A stretch of DNA of 64,000 nucleotides from Silicimonas sp. (GCA_022826385.1 JAJDUZ010000052.1:1-64000); one strand, 5' to 3'. Positions 9,928 to 20,256 are shown, counted from the stretch's first letter. Notes: a model not told the origin generated them from the sequence alone. A program made the numbers and translations.

Positions 9928-11325
9928 TCAGATGTGGATCACCCGATCAAAGGCATCCAGCACGCTTTCGTGCATCATCTCGGACAGGGTCGGATGCGGG
10001 AAGACGGTTTCCATCAGGTCTTCTTCCGTGGTCTCCAACTGGCGGCCAACCACATAGCCTTGAATCAACTCGGTCACTTCGGCGCCAACCATATGCGCGC
10101 CCAGAAGTTCACCGGTCTTTTCATCAAACACGGTTTTCACCATGCCTTCCGGTTCGCCCAAGGCAATCGCCTTGCCGTTGCCGATGAACGGGAAGCGCCC
10201 GACCTTGACTTTGTAGCCAAGCTCTTTCGCCTTTGCCTCGGTATAGCCGACCGAGGCGACCTGCGGGTGGCAATAGGTGCAGCCCGCGATGCTTTCCGGC
10301 TTGACCGGATGCACGTTGTTCTTGCCCGCGATCAGTTCCGCGACCATCACGCCTTCGTGGCTGGCCTTGTGCGCAAGCCACGGTGCGCCCGCGATGTCGC
10401 CAATGGCGTAGAGCCCTTCGACACCAGTGCGGCAGTATTCATCTGTGACGACATGGGTGCGGTCGATCTTGACGCCCAGCGCTTCCAGCCCCAGCCCCTC
10501 GACGTTGCCGACGATGCCGACGGCCGAGATCACCGTGTCGAATTCCTGCTTTTCGACCTTGCCGCCCACTTCGATATGCGCGGTCACCTTGTCCTTGGCC
10601 CGGTCAAGCTGCTTGACCATCGCCTTTTCCATGATCTTCATGCCCTGCTTGACGAAGGACTTCTTGGCAAAAGCACTAATCTCGGCGTCTTCGACAGGCA
10701 GCACGCGGTCCATCACTTCGACGACGGTCGTGTCGGCCCCCAGAGTGTTATAGAAGCTGGCAAATTCGATCCCGATCGCGCCCGAGCCGATGACCAGCAG
10801 TTTTCTCGGCATATGCGGCGGCTGCAGCGCGTGCTTATAGGTCCAGACCCGTTCGCCATCGGCTTCGAGCCCCGGCAATTCGCGCGCCCGCGCACCGGTG
10901 GCGAGGATGATCGACTTGGCGGCCAACTCCTCGACCCCCTTGTCGGTTTTCACGCTGACCTTGCCCTTGGCGGGCAGCGTGGCCGCGCCCATGACGACAT
11001 CGACCTTGTTCTTCTTCATCAGGTGACCGACGCCCGAGTTCAGCTGCTTGGCCACCCCGCGCGAGCGTTTGACCACGGCGTCAAGGTCGTAACCGATGCC
11101 TTCGGCCTTGAGGCCGAACTCTTTCGCGCGGTGCATCAGGTGGAAGACTTCAGAAGAGCGCAACATCGCCTTCGTCGGAATACAGCCCCAGTTCAGGCAG
11201 ATACCGCCCATATGCTCGCGCTCGACAATGGCGGTCTTGAGCCCCAGCTGACTGGCGCGTATCGCGGCGACATAGCCACCGGGGCCGGCTCCGATTACGA
11301 TGACATCATACGATTTTGCGGCCAT
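9928..11325 (-). CDS. lpdA: dihydrolipoyl dehydrogenase (E3)
   Basis: FAD enzyme that reoxidises dihydrolipoamide with NAD+ in 2-oxoacid dehydrogenase complexes. Of 465 residues, the FAD site is 'VIGAGPGGYVAA', the redox pair lies in 'GGICLNWGCIPTKA' (C43, C48), the NAD site is 'VIGSGAIGIEFAS', and the C-terminal 'HPTLSE' holds the catalytic base. ATG 11325 has a strong GGAGGAG site, so the 19-residue track extension was dropped. It is monocistronic and 48 kb from pdhABC, which has no E3 gene inside this window; the leader shares a motif with pdhA, so it probably serves that complex. Another lpd could lie just beyond the right edge. Confidence 0.95.
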   Translation of the reverse strand: MAAKSYDVIVIGAGPGGYVAAIRASQLGLKTAIVEREHMGGICLNWGCIPTKAMLRSSEVFHLMHRAKEFGLKAEGIGYDLDAVVKRSRGVAKQLNSGVGHLMKKNKVDVVMGAATLPAKGKVSVKTDKGVEELAAKSIILATGARARELPGLEADGERVWTYKHALQPPHMPRKLLVIGSGAIGIEFASFYNTLGADTTVVEVMDRVLPVEDAEISAFAKKSFVKQGMKIMEKAMVKQLDRAKDKVTAHIEVGGKVEKQEFDTVISAVGIVGNVEGLGLEALGVKIDRTHVVTDEYCRTGVEGLYAIGDIAGAPWLAHKASHEGVMVAELIAGKNNVHPVKPESIAGCTYCHPQVASVGYTEAKAKELGYKVKVGRFPFIGNGKAIALGEPEGMVKTVFDEKTGELLGAHMVGAEVTELIQGYVVGRQLETTEEDLMETVFPHPTLSEMMHESVLDAFDRVIHI

Positions 11326-11346
11326 GGTCTCCTCCGGGCGAAGATT

Positions 11347-11366
11347 GTTTGACGTTAAACTATCTT
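11347..11366 (-). promoter_or_regulatory. lpdA leader motif shared with pdhA
   Basis: On the coding strand, AAGATAGTTTAACGTCAAAC ends 21 bases before the lpdA ATG. Thirteen consecutive bases (AGATAGTTTAACG) are identical to the site before pdhA, and both have a trailing AAC that completes an imperfect inverted repeat. Likely an operator or a promoter element for genes of the pyruvate dehydrogenase complex. Confidence 0.55.
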
Positions 11367-11504
11367 GCACACACTGCCCCAAAAGTCACCTGAGCACCAT
11401 TGCCGCAGGGGGAAAGCCGCTATGCAAGTACCGGGATACGGAAAGACTGTTTTTACCAATCACCTCTAGAACCGGCGCAGAACCGAGCAGCGTAAGGTTG
11501 GCAC

Positions 11505-12689
11505 ATGGGCGCACTTGCAACGCCGTTTTCCGGGGATGGCCGCCATTATCTGGAACAGGAACTGGACGAACTGGTCCAGCAGAAGAAGATCTGGCAATTC
11601 TTGCGGGGCGGTTCACTGGATGGTGTCTGGTACTGGGATCTGGAAGAGCCTGACAACGAATGGATGAGCCCGGAATTCTGGGCCCTGCTCGGGATCGACC
11701 ATCGGAGCAGGCGCCATGACCCATCGGAATGGCAGGACCTCATTCACCCGGATGATCTGCAAACCGCGACCGAGAACTTCGTCGCGCATTGCGATGACCC
11801 GAAGCATCCTTACGACCAGATCGTGCGCTATCGGCATGCCGACGGCTCGACGGTTTGGGTGCGCTGTCGTGGCCTGGCTATTCGGTCGCGCGACGGCACG
11901 CCGATCCGAATGCTTGGCACGCATAACGACGTCACCGCGCTGAAGCTGGCCGAAGAACGCGCGCTGCACGACCGCGGGGTCGCGGCGCACGCGAACGAAG
12001 AGCTGCAGGCTTTTGCCTATTCCACCTCGCACGATCTGAAATCGCCCGCCAACACAATCCGGATGTTGTTGCAGGAGATGCGCCACGCATTGAATTCTGG
12101 TGACTTCGAGGACATCGAATTCCTGCTGGGCAAGGCCGAGACAACAAATGAAGCCATGCGCACGCTGGTCGACAAGTTGCTGGAATACACCCGGATGATT
12201 GGCACAGAAAGTCAGCACGAGGCAGTTGACCTCGACGCCTTGCTTGCCGAGGTCGTGCAAAATCTTGAAGCCGACATCACGGCCTCGGGCGCTCAGGTGT
12301 CTATTGGACCTCTGGGGTCGGTCAGCGGGGTTGCGTGGCAACTTGGGCAGATGTTCCAAAACCTGATCGCCAACGCGATCAAGTTCCAGAGCGCAGGCGG
12401 TTCGCCTTCTATCCAGATAGCAGCGACACAAGCCCCGGCCGGACGTGTGAAGGTTGAAGTCACCGACAACGGGATTGGCGTCGCGCCGGAAGACCGGAAA
12501 CGCATTTTCGAGCTTTTTTCGAAACTGCACCGCCCCTCAGCCTATCAGGGGTCAGGCGTCGGCCTTGCCTTGTGCAATCGTGTGGCACGCGCCCATGGAT
12601 CCACCATCGACGTCAGGGCGTCCGAAAGCGGGGGAACGGTGTTCTCGCTGTCCCTGCCCCGTGTTCAAACCAAACCCAAAGAGCAATAA
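11505..12689 (+). CDS. PAS-domain sensor histidine kinase
   Basis: Soluble (no membrane segment) histidine kinase of 394 residues. A PAS_3-like domain covers about 30-150 ('WYWDLEEPDNEWMSPEFW'). The dimerisation domain carries the phospho-acceptor His176 in 'STSHDLKSP', and the ATPase domain has the N-box 'NLIANAIKF' (N290), 'DNGIG' (321-325) and 'GSGVGL' (349-354). The 'STSHDLKSP' box places it near bacteriophytochrome-type (HWE-unrelated) kinases. The stand-alone receiver two bases downstream is almost certainly its partner. The PAS lacks the LOV Cys motif, so the signal is unknown. Confidence 0.9.
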   Translation: MGALATPFSGDGRHYLEQELDELVQQKKIWQFLRGGSLDGVWYWDLEEPDNEWMSPEFWALLGIDHRSRRHDPSEWQDLIHPDDLQTATENFVAHCDDPKHPYDQIVRYRHADGSTVWVRCRGLAIRSRDGTPIRMLGTHNDVTALKLAEERALHDRGVAAHANEELQAFAYSTSHDLKSPANTIRMLLQEMRHALNSGDFEDIEFLLGKAETTNEAMRTLVDKLLEYTRMIGTESQHEAVDLDALLAEVVQNLEADITASGAQVSIGPLGSVSGVAWQLGQMFQNLIANAIKFQSAGGSPSIQIAATQAPAGRVKVEVTDNGIGVAPEDRKRIFELFSKLHRPSAYQGSGVGLALCNRVARAHGSTIDVRASESGGTVFSLSLPRVQTKPKEQ

Positions 12690-12691
12690 GA

Positions 12692-13132
12692 ATGTCAGCC
12701 CAAACCCAAACCAACTCCGTCCCAATGATCCCACGCCTTGCCATTATCGATGATGCCGAGTTCGACCAGATGCTCTACAAGCGACTGATCGATCGCACCG
12801 GTCTGGTTGGCGAGACTTTGGCATTCCTCAGCGCCGAAGAAGCTTTGGACTATTTCGAAAGCCCCGACTCCGCGCCCGTCGATGTTATCCTGCTGGACAT
12901 CAACATGCCCGGGCTGTCCGGTTTCGATTTCCTTGAAAGGGCAAGCACGTCGACGGGCTGTCAATTCACCGACGTGATCGTCGTCATGCTGACCACATCA
13001 CTTGATCCGTCGGATGTCGAGCGGGCGAAGAAATACGATCTGGTACGGGACTATATCAACAAGCCGCTAGAGACCCAGCATCTGCAGCAGATATCCGAAT
13101 TGCTGATCGGGTTGCATTCCGAACAGGCGTAA
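12692..13132 (+). CDS. single-domain response regulator
   Basis: A 146-residue receiver with no output domain. Phospho-acceptor Asp69 ('LLDINMPG'), acidic pair D20/D21, Thr101/102 and Lys124 ('INKP') are all present, so it should be phosphorylated. It begins two bases after the kinase stop and resembles Rcp1-type receivers that work by protein contact rather than DNA binding. The output may be a phosphorelay or motor/enzyme binding. ATG 12692 was chosen over the longer track ORF because that extension overlaps the kinase. Confidence 0.9.
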   Translation: MSAQTQTNSVPMIPRLAIIDDAEFDQMLYKRLIDRTGLVGETLAFLSAEEALDYFESPDSAPVDVILLDINMPGLSGFDFLERASTSTGCQFTDVIVVMLTTSLDPSDVERAKKYDLVRDYINKPLETQHLQQISELLIGLHSEQA

Positions 13133-13143
13133 CGCCCGACGCG

Positions 13144-13752
13144 CTACGCGGTTTCTGCCGCCTTTACCGCGCGCACGACAGCGCCGTACCCACCGTCATC
13201 CAGAAACTTCTGTTCTTCGTACCGTGTCACACGACCAAGCGCGGCATTCCGTGTCGGAAAACGGCCATAGCGCCGGATGATCTCGCGATGCGCGCAAGCA
13301 TGCGGCAGGTTCAAATCGCCCGTCTCGGGCATCCTTGTCTTGAACAGCCGAACCGCTCGGTCCTGATCTTCAAGATGTTCTGAATGCATCAGCGGCATGT
13401 AAAAAAACTGGCGCGCCGGTTCGTCGATCCGCATATCCCAGCCTTTCGAGATCGCCGCCTTCGCCGCTGCCTTGGCGATGCCGTCCGTGGCAAACGCCGT
13501 GGCGCTGTCACGAAACATGTTGCGCGAAAACTGGTCCGTCAGAATGATATAGGCCAGCGACCCGCTGGGATAGGTCAGCCAAAGCGACAGCGCGCCATCA
13601 ACCGCCCGTTTGTGAAGTCCTTCGAAGCGCTCGCGGATCTCGTCGTCCAACGCGTCGCCGCCCGCATACCAGCCATCGGGCCCGACCTTGTCCAACCAAA
13701 ACCCCAGAACCTCCTCGGGTCCAAGCATTGCCGCCACAACCGAGTGTTTCAT
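13144..13752 (-). CDS. DUF924 family protein
   Basis: A 202-residue member of DUF924 (TPR-like helical fold), recognised from 'EVLGFWLDKVGPDGWY', 'LILTDQFSRNMFRDS'-type and 'FFYMPLMHSEHLEDQ' segments. No biochemical function is established. It ends 11 bases from the convergent receiver gene, and starts 41 bases after the MFS gene on the same strand, so it may be the last gene of the run AsmA-like - queA - MFS - DUF924. Confidence 0.85.
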   Translation of the reverse strand: MKHSVVAAMLGPEEVLGFWLDKVGPDGWYAGGDALDDEIRERFEGLHKRAVDGALSLWLTYPSGSLAYIILTDQFSRNMFRDSATAFATDGIAKAAAKAAISKGWDMRIDEPARQFFYMPLMHSEHLEDQDRAVRLFKTRMPETGDLNLPHACAHREIIRRYGRFPTRNAALGRVTRYEEQKFLDDGGYGAVVRAVKAAETA

Positions 13753-13793
13753 ATCGATACTCCACGCGCCTGTGGGGAAGCGTTACAATACCT

Positions 13794-15092
13794 TCACATA
13801 CGGTCAAGCGAAGTTTCCACATCGCCCGTTTCTTCACTCTCGGTGTCGGCATTTTCAGCATAGTACTCGGACGCCACCTCGACCGCGACCGGCGTCGCCG
13901 ATGGCGAGATCGGCGCATAGGCAGTGGCGTCGTAATCCTCCTCGCCCGCATAGAGCGACACACGCTGTGTCATCCGCCAGGCCACGTAAGCCCCAAGCAC
14001 CAGCATTACGCACATCAAATAGACCCAGAACCCCGACGCACCGATGCTGCTCATCGCCCAACCAGTCAGGATCGGGCCAACAATGGCCCCAAGCCCGTTG
14101 ACGAAAATCAGACCGCCCGACGCGGCTGCCATGTCCTCGGCATCGAGGTAGTCGTTCATGTACGCGATCAGAAGCGCGTAAAGCGGGTTCGAAAATCCGC
14201 CCATCAGGAAACCTGCGACCAGCACAAGCTCGAACACTCCGCCAAAGAGGAACCCGATCAGCGCCGCCGTCAAACCGCCCACGGCCGTCCCGAAGATCAG
14301 GATCCGGCGGTCCATGCGGTCCGACATCCAGCCGATCGGATATTGCAGCAGCAACCCGCCTAGGAAGATCGCCGACACAAAAAGCGAGATCTGCGCCACG
14401 CTGAACCCGGCCTCGGTGCCATAGATCGACGCCATCCCGAATTGCGTGGCAAAGACAGCGCCCATCAGGAACATGCCGACCACCGACGTGGGCGAGGTCA
14501 CGTAAAGCTCGCGAAAGCTCATCGCCTTGGTCGTGTCAAAGGCCGGGGTTGGCGTGACCGACAGCAGGATCGGCGCGAAAGACAGCGACACCAGAACCGA
14601 TGGGATGACGAACAGGATGAACCCTGCCGGATCGCCAAAGTTCAAAAGCGCCTGGCTCGCCACGATCCCGCCCATCTGGACGATCATGTAAAGCGACAGC
14701 GCCTTGCCGCGGTTCTCGTTCGAGGATGCGGCGTTCAGCCAGCTTTCTGCGGTCACGTAGACACCCGAGAACGAGAAACCGAAGATCACCCGCAACAGGA
14801 CCCAGGCCCAGGGCTCGGTGATCGCGGGGTAGAGGATCAGAACCGCCGACACGAAGGAACCCAGCGCCGCGAAGACGCGCACATGCCCGACCCGGCGGAT
14901 CATCTCGGGCGCCATGCGCGAACCAAAGAGGAACCCGACGAAATAGGCCGAGGTGATGATCGACAGTTCGGCTGTCGAGAACGCCTCGATCGAACCGCGG
15001 ATACCGATCAACGAGCCTTGCAGCCCGTTGCCGACCATCAACAACAGAACGCCCAGCAACAGCGCCCAAGACCGTCCCAGAACTTCAACCAT
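13794..15092 (-). CDS. MFS transporter (YcaD-like)
   Basis: A 432-residue permease with about 12 membrane helices. 'GFSFSGVYVTAESWLNAASSNENRGKALSLYM' is typical of the YcaD/UMF-like MFS branch. The last 45 residues are a hydrophilic, acidic cytoplasmic tail ('ADTESEETGDVE'). Substrate is unknown. It is downstream of queA in the same direction with a 166-base gap (15093-15258) in which I see no gene or clear terminator. Confidence 0.85.
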   Translation of the reverse strand: MVEVLGRSWALLLGVLLLMVGNGLQGSLIGIRGSIEAFSTAELSIITSAYFVGFLFGSRMAPEMIRRVGHVRVFAALGSFVSAVLILYPAITEPWAWVLLRVIFGFSFSGVYVTAESWLNAASSNENRGKALSLYMIVQMGGIVASQALLNFGDPAGFILFVIPSVLVSLSFAPILLSVTPTPAFDTTKAMSFRELYVTSPTSVVGMFLMGAVFATQFGMASIYGTEAGFSVAQISLFVSAIFLGGLLLQYPIGWMSDRMDRRILIFGTAVGGLTAALIGFLFGGVFELVLVAGFLMGGFSNPLYALLIAYMNDYLDAEDMAAASGGLIFVNGLGAIVGPILTGWAMSSIGASGFWVYLMCVMLVLGAYVAWRMTQRVSLYAGEEDYDATAYAPISPSATPVAVEVASEYYAENADTESEETGDVETSLDRM

Positions 15093-15258
15093 GGCTCGAA
15101 CCTTCGACCAAGAACGCGCTCATCTCAATAGAGAGCGCCCCAATCAGAGAATAGCGTATTCCACGACCGGCACGGTCGGGGAATGCAATATCGTGGCGCC
15201 GCTTTAGCAGACGCAGAGCGGTGCACATGCTTGTCTGCGACATGGCCCATGTCGGTTT

Positions 15259-16299
15259 TCAGCCGGGCAGCAAAAGCGAGGCATCGCCATAGGAAAAGAA
15301 GCGATAGTCTTCGGCAATGGCATGGGCATAGACCTCGCGAATGCGATCTGCGCCAAGGAAGGCCGACACCAGCATCATCAGCGTGGATTTCGGCAAGTGA
15401 AAGTTGGTCATCAGCGCGTCGCAGGCCTTGAAGCGGTAGCCCGGCGTGATGAAGATGTCGGTCGCCCCGGACCATGCCGCCAGCCGTCCATTGTCGGCTG
15501 CGGCCGTTTCCAGAAGCCGCATCGCTGTTGTCCCCACCGGCACGATCCGTCCGCCTGCGGCGCGCGTCGCATTAATCTCGGCGGCCGAAGCGGCGGTGAT
15601 CTCGCCCCGTTCCGCATGCATCTTGTGGTCGCGCACATCGTCGACCTTGACCGGCAGGAAGGTCCCCGCCCCGACATGCAGCGTGACAAAACTGCGGGCG
15701 ATGCCGCGCGCGTCCAAGGCCGCCAGAAGGGCGTCGTCGAAGTGAAGGCTTGCCGTCGGTGCAGCTACCGCGCCGGTGTTCCGGGCCCAGACGGTCTGGT
15801 AGTCCTCGCGGTCTTGCGCATCCGCCGCGCGCCGTCCTTCGATATAGGGGGGCAGTGGCATCGCCCCGGCCTTGGCCAAGGCCGCATCGAACGCGTCGCC
15901 CTCAAGATTGAAGCGCAACAGACCCTGTCCTTCGGCCCGCCCCTCGACGACCGCCGTCAATCCGGCGGCGAATGTGACCCTCTCGCCGTCCTTCACTTTC
16001 TTCAAGGGCTTCAGAAGCGCGGTCCAAGCGCCATCCGGTTGCGGCTCCAGCAGCGTGACCTCGATCCGCGCTTCGGCTTCGCCCCGGCGGCGAACGCCGC
16101 TCAGCCGGGCCGGGATGACCCGCGTGTCGTTCAGGACCAACCGGTCGCCCGGTTGCAGGAAGTCCGGCAGATCAATGGCATGGGCGTCCGTCAGGCGGTC
16201 GGCGGTGGCCACCAGCAGACGCGACGAGGACCGCGGACGCGCGGGGCGCGTTGCGATCAGCCGTTCCGGCAGGTCGAAGTCGAAATCCGAAAGTTTCAT
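15259..16299 (-). CDS. queA: tRNA preQ1(34) S-adenosylmethionine ribosyltransferase-isomerase
   Basis: Transfers and isomerises the ribosyl part of SAM onto preQ1 in position 34 of tRNAs with GUN anticodons, making epoxyqueuosine. Its 346 residues fit the family, with '[16 protein letters not shown]' at the N-terminus, '[13 protein letters not shown]', '[15 protein letters not shown]', '[15 protein letters not shown]' and the terminal '[18 protein letters not shown]'. The tRNA-Asp in this window has a GTC anticodon and is a predicted substrate of the pathway. The usual neighbour tgt is not in the window. Confidence 0.95.
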   Translation of the reverse strand: MKLSDFDFDLPERLIATRPARPRSSSRLLVATADRLTDAHAIDLPDFLQPGDRLVLNDTRVIPARLSGVRRRGEAEARIEVTLLEPQPDGAWTALLKPLKKVKDGERVTFAAGLTAVVEGRAEGQGLLRFNLEGDAFDAALAKAGAMPLPPYIEGRRAADAQDREDYQTVWARNTGAVAAPTASLHFDDALLAALDARGIARSFVTLHVGAGTFLPVKVDDVRDHKMHAERGEITAASAAEINATRAAGGRIVPVGTTAMRLLETAAADNGRLAAWSGATDIFITPGYRFKACDALMTNFHLPKSTLMMLVSAFLGADRIREVYAHAIAEDYRFFSYGDASLLLPG

Positions 16300-16340
16300 G
16301 GCCCGCGCTTCTACACATTTCAGAGGGCGGTGAAAGACCC

Positions 16341-19300
16341 CTAGCCGTCGGGCGGCGCGCTGCGGAAGATTTGGCGAAACGCGCCGGGCGTCAGGATCGA
16401 CAAAGGATTGACCCGCACGCTTGGGTCCGAGGCCGGGCCCGCCATGCGATAGTTGAACCCGAAGAGCCCCTCGCCCCGGCGAGAGAACAGCGCGCCGATC
16501 CCGTTCAGGAAATAGACCGGCGACACAACGCCCTGAAAATCCATCTTCTTGCCGCGCAGATCGTAAAGCCCATCTGCCGAAATGCCGATCGACGGGCCGA
16601 CGGCAGCGGCCTGGGTCAGCCGCAACTGGCGTGCATTCATGCGGAAGCGACCATCGACGGTTTCGAACCGGATGCCCGGCCCGCCCAATTGGTCCAGAAG
16701 CCCGACGACGCTGATCGCATCCAGCAGGTCGGCCATGGCGGGCGCATCGCGCAACCGAATGTCCTCGATCAGAAACTCGCCGTCGAACGTCCCGCTGGGC
16801 GCCCCGGCAACGGGCGTCAGAACCAGGTCCAGCGACCCGTCACGCGCGTTGGGGGTCAACCCGGCATCCCGCAGCACACCCGCCGCGTTGGTGGAGGAAA
16901 TCCGGATCGCGGTGCCAGCATTGGCCGGTGTCAATGACCCCTGAATGAGTGTGCCGCCGTTGATCCGCCCCTCGAAACTGCCCGCAAGGCCGCGGGCGCC
17001 GGGCGTGATCCGGCCCCGGAAAGGCTGGAAGGCGATCCCGTCCGATACAATGAGACGATCCAGTCTCAGGTTGATCGGGCCTCCCCCATCGCCCGCAGTG
17101 CCTTCACCACCAAGTTCAAGCGCGCGCAGATCAAGCGTCCCGTCGGTGACCGAGACCACGGGCGCACCGCCGTCCGGCGACGGCGTCACCTCGACCTCGC
17201 CGTTCAACCAGCGCCCCAACTCAAGCCCGCGCAGCCGGGCTTTCTGAAGGCTGCCCGAGGCGGCAATTTCGAGATCGCCCTCGAAGCTCAGATCCTCGGT
17301 CTGGAGCGAAAGGGCCTCGATCTCGGGCGCCTCCCCAAGTCGCGCCGCCACATTCAGCCGCCCGCGCTCGTCTATCGGTTTGCGCCACCCGATGGCATCA
17401 AGCCCCATCGCAAGCCCGTATAGGTCCGAGGACAGGGCCAGTTCCGGCGCCACCTCTGGATCGGCTGGCAGATCAAGTGTGTAGTCCGCCTGCCCCTCGC
17501 CCCGCAGGAAGCCCTCGGGCAATGGCAGGTCGAACGCGGCCACGGTGTCAGGAGACAGGGTGACGCGCCCGGTGATCTGCCCGCCTTGCGCGGCGGCGTC
17601 GCCCAAGGGCTGGCGCCAATTGGCGGTCAGCGGCACCCCGTCGAGGCGCGCGGGCCCCGAGATCGCAACGGCCTCGGGTGTCGCGGTCAAGGCAAGGTTG
17701 GGCGAGGTCAGCACGCGGTCCGGCACCAAGGCCTCGGACGATACGTTGTCCAAAGTCGCGTTGACGAAATAGTCGACCTCTTCGGCGCGAATGCCGTCCT
17801 TCAAAGGCAACGTGATCCGGGCCCGCCCCCGCACACCGGCCGAGGCGATATCAACCGGTCGCTTGGCACGCTCCATCAGGCGCAACGGCGGATTGTTGAG
17901 AACCCCCAACACATCGTCGAGCCGACCGTCGGCCACCACCCGGATCTCGCCCATCGAGGGCTTTGGCCGCGTGTCCAGCACGGTGAACTCGGACCCGGTG
18001 GCGTCGATCGGTTGGCCTGATCCGGTTTCGATTTGCCCCGAAGACAGCACCAGCGAAAAGCGGTGATCATGCATGGCAGCGCGCCCGGCCGCTTGTGTCA
18101 GCCGGGGCATATCCGGCAGGAACCGGACGTTGCCTCCGTCGAACTCGAAGCTCAGCGCCACGTCCGGCTCGTCCCCGCTGTTGAAGCGGATGCCCAGCGC
18201 AGGCTTGCGCAAAACCCCCGATGACAGGTTGCGTGACACCCAGCCACGGGTCACAGGCGACACCCGGCGCGGCCAGAATTGCAGAACCCGCTCGGTCGAT
18301 ATGATGGGGGTCTTTGCGTCAATCGCAACATGCCAGCCCGCGTCGCCCGCCGAGATCCGCCCGGTGGCGTCGATCGGCACCCCATTGTTGTCGACCATCA
18401 CCTGCCCCAGATCGATCTGGAACGGGTTGAGACGGACACGCAGATCGGCACGCACGTCATCCAGCATGACCGGCCCGTCAAACGTATCGCCACCGGCATA
18501 TTGCAGGTCCTCGATCCGGAACTGGCTGAGATAGGCCCCCGGCCACGCGCCCTCGAACTCGGCCAGATAGGTGTGCCCGGTCGCCACCCCGCTGCCCGCC
18601 TCGGAGCGGACGCTGATCTCCGAGAAATCGATCCGCTGGCGCACCGGATCGAAAGTAAAATACGCTTTGGCCGCATCGAAGGCGACCGGCGGCGTTGCGG
18701 CGTCGGGCTGCAAAGCGCCTTCGGAAATATCGAGCGTGCCCGCGAAACTGGCCAGTGTCCCGGTTTCATCAAGTTCCGTCCGGACCGCGCCCGAAATGGG
18801 GGCATCCAGCACGCCAAGCCACGACAGCACCGGAGATTGTGACGCGATGTCGGCGGCGGCCATGTTCTCGACCGTGACCCCAAGCTGGACATGTTCCGTC
18901 GCCCGGCTGCGGGTTAGTGACAATTGCAGGCCAGCGATATCATCCGTTCCGTTGAACACGTCTGACGTGACCGAAAGCGACAACCCCTGAGCGGTTCTGC
19001 GCAACGTGGCGGACGCGTTCGTCGCCTGCCAGATGCGCCCGCTGCGGGCGTCTTCCAAAGTCAGAACCACGCCGCCGGCGACCACTTCCTGCAGGCTCGC
19101 AACCGCACCTTCGGTCATGGCGTGATCGATCCGGGCCAAGGCATCTGTGACCGATTGCTCCTCGCCGCCGAGGCCTGCGCCGGAGGCCACGGTGAACCGT
19201 CCCGCCGCCGTCCGCCGGATGGTGATCTGCGCGCCGGTCAGGAAGATCTTCTCGGCGGCAAACTCGCGGCGCAGGATACGTTCAAGCGAAAGCTCGGCCC

Positions 19301-19655
19301 CGAGCCAGTTCAACTGCACCACAGCCCCGCCCGATTGATCGGCCAGACGGATGTCATTCATCAGAAGTTGCGGCACGCCCTTGCGGTCTATGCCAAGCTC
19401 CATCGAGCCGAGTTGCAGCGGCGCGCCCTCAAGGCGCTGGTTCAACGCCTCTTCGATCTTGGACTTGACCATATCGGGCACTGGCAAGGTGCGCCCCGAA
19501 AGCGAAAGCGACAGCACGAAAAACACGAGGCACGCCACCGCGACGCTGAAGACCGCGGCAAATCGGAAGCCACGCCGCTTGCGCCTGGCCTTGGGTCTTT
19601 TGGGCGGTGCGTCGTCCGGGCTTTCGCTGGCCACGTCCGGGGCTTTCTTTTCCAT
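16341..19655 (-). CDS. AsmA/YhdP-like envelope protein (DUF3971)
   Basis: Large 1104-residue protein with a basic cytoplasmic N-terminus, one membrane helix (about 30-52) and a long periplasmic region rich in beta strands. The N-terminal DUF3971-like part and the C-terminal AsmA-like region ('[23 protein letters not shown]' and '[18 protein letters not shown]') mark it as a YhdP/TamB-superfamily member. These form hydrophobic grooves thought to carry phospholipids between inner and outer membranes; here that is inferred from family. It heads the minus-strand run with queA, and is divergent from bcp with about 50 bases between them. Confidence 0.8.
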   Translation of the reverse strand: MEKKAPDVASESPDDAPPKRPKARRKRRGFRFAAVFSVAVACLVFFVLSLSLSGRTLPVPDMVKSKIEEALNQRLEGAPLQLGSMELGIDRKGVPQLLMNDIRLADQSGGAVVQLNWLGAELSLERILRREFAAEKIFLTGAQITIRRTAAGRFTVASGAGLGGEEQSVTDALARIDHAMTEGAVASLQEVVAGGVVLTLEDARSGRIWQATNASATLRRTAQGLSLSVTSDVFNGTDDIAGLQLSLTRSRATEHVQLGVTVENMAAADIASQSPVLSWLGVLDAPISGAVRTELDETGTLASFAGTLDISEGALQPDAATPPVAFDAAKAYFTFDPVRQRIDFSEISVRSEAGSGVATGHTYLAEFEGAWPGAYLSQFRIEDLQYAGGDTFDGPVMLDDVRADLRVRLNPFQIDLGQVMVDNNGVPIDATGRISAGDAGWHVAIDAKTPIISTERVLQFWPRRVSPVTRGWVSRNLSSGVLRKPALGIRFNSGDEPDVALSFEFDGGNVRFLPDMPRLTQAAGRAAMHDHRFSLVLSSGQIETGSGQPIDATGSEFTVLDTRPKPSMGEIRVVADGRLDDVLGVLNNPPLRLMERAKRPVDIASAGVRGRARITLPLKDGIRAEEVDYFVNATLDNVSSEALVPDRVLTSPNLALTATPEAVAISGPARLDGVPLTANWRQPLGDAAAQGGQITGRVTLSPDTVAAFDLPLPEGFLRGEGQADYTLDLPADPEVAPELALSSDLYGLAMGLDAIGWRKPIDERGRLNVAARLGEAPEIEALSLQTEDLSFEGDLEIAASGSLQKARLRGLELGRWLNGEVEVTPSPDGGAPVVSVTDGTLDLRALELGGEGTAGDGGGPINLRLDRLIVSDGIAFQPFRGRITPGARGLAGSFEGRINGGTLIQGSLTPANAGTAIRISSTNAAGVLRDAGLTPNARDGSLDLVLTPVAGAPSGTFDGEFLIEDIRLRDAPAMADLLDAISVVGLLDQLGGPGIRFETVDGRFRMNARQLRLTQAAAVGPSIGISADGLYDLRGKKMDFQGVVSPVYFLNGIGALFSRRGEGLFGFNYRMAGPASDPSVRVNPLSILTPGAFRQIFRSAPPDG

Positions 19656-19707
19656 GACACAGTCCTACAACATGGGCTGAATCCTTGTCACCACTGGAGA
19701 CCTTCAA

Positions 19708-20169
19708 ATGAGCCTGATCGGCCAAGCTGCGCCCGACTTCACCCTGCCCCGCGACGGCGGCGATACCATCACACTGTCGGCGCTGAAGCCGAAAAACGTG
19801 GTGCTCTATTTCTATCCCAAAGACGACACGCCCGGCTGCACCAAGGAAGCCATCGGCTTTACCGAGGCGCTGGCCGAATTCGAGGCGGCTGACACGCTGG
19901 TCATCGGTGTCTCGAAAGACCCGGTCGCCAAGCATGACAAGTTCGTCGCGAAACACGAGCTTGGCGTGATGCTGGTTTCGGACGAAGACAGCGATGTCTG
20001 CGAACGCTTTGGCGTCTGGGTCGAGAAGAGCATGTACGGGAAAAAGTACATGGGGATCGAACGCGCGACCTTCCTGATCGACGGGACGGGAACCGTTGTT
20101 CAGGAATGGCGCAAGGTGAAGGTGCCGGGCCATGTCGAGGCGGTGCTTGACGCGGTGAAGGCGCTTTGA
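19708..20169 (+). CDS. bcp: thioredoxin-dependent thiol peroxidase (Bcp/PrxQ)
   Basis: Reduces hydrogen peroxide and organic hydroperoxides. The 153-residue peroxiredoxin fold has the peroxidatic Cys44 in 'DDTPGCTKEAIGF'. In E. coli Bcp a resolving Cys lies five residues later; here that position (49) is Ile. The only other Cys is C98 ('DSDVCERFG'). The enzyme is therefore a 1-Cys or atypical form. The ribosome site GGAG is eight to ten bases before the ATG. A hairpin of the intergenic repeat type follows and may end transcription. Confidence 0.93.
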   Translation: MSLIGQAAPDFTLPRDGGDTITLSALKPKNVVLYFYPKDDTPGCTKEAIGFTEALAEFEAADTLVIGVSKDPVAKHDKFVAKHELGVMLVSDEDSDVCERFGVWVEKSMYGKKYMGIERATFLIDGTGTVVQEWRKVKVPGHVEAVLDAVKAL

Positions 20170-20204
20170 GATCAGGAATTGCGCTGGCTTCGCCATCGCG
20201 CTGA

Positions 20205-20256
20205 GCGAGGGGGTTTCACCCCCTCGCGCTCCCCCAGGATATTTGAGGGCCAATGG
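20205..20256 (+). repeat. intergenic palindrome with GGATATTT tail (copy 1)
   Basis: A perfect 10-bp stem (20205-20214 with 20218-20227) followed by CCCCCAGGATATTTGAGGGCC and then ATGG. The tail matches the second copy at 55073-55097 in reverse. The hairpin may act as the bcp terminator, and the end of the element forms the start codon of the next gene. I recall this kind of element as common between genes in Rhodobacteraceae. Confidence 0.7.

Noticed and set aside
15093-15258. Small gene between queA and the MFS gene
   Set aside because: No ORF with start, ribosome site and coding pattern on either strand.
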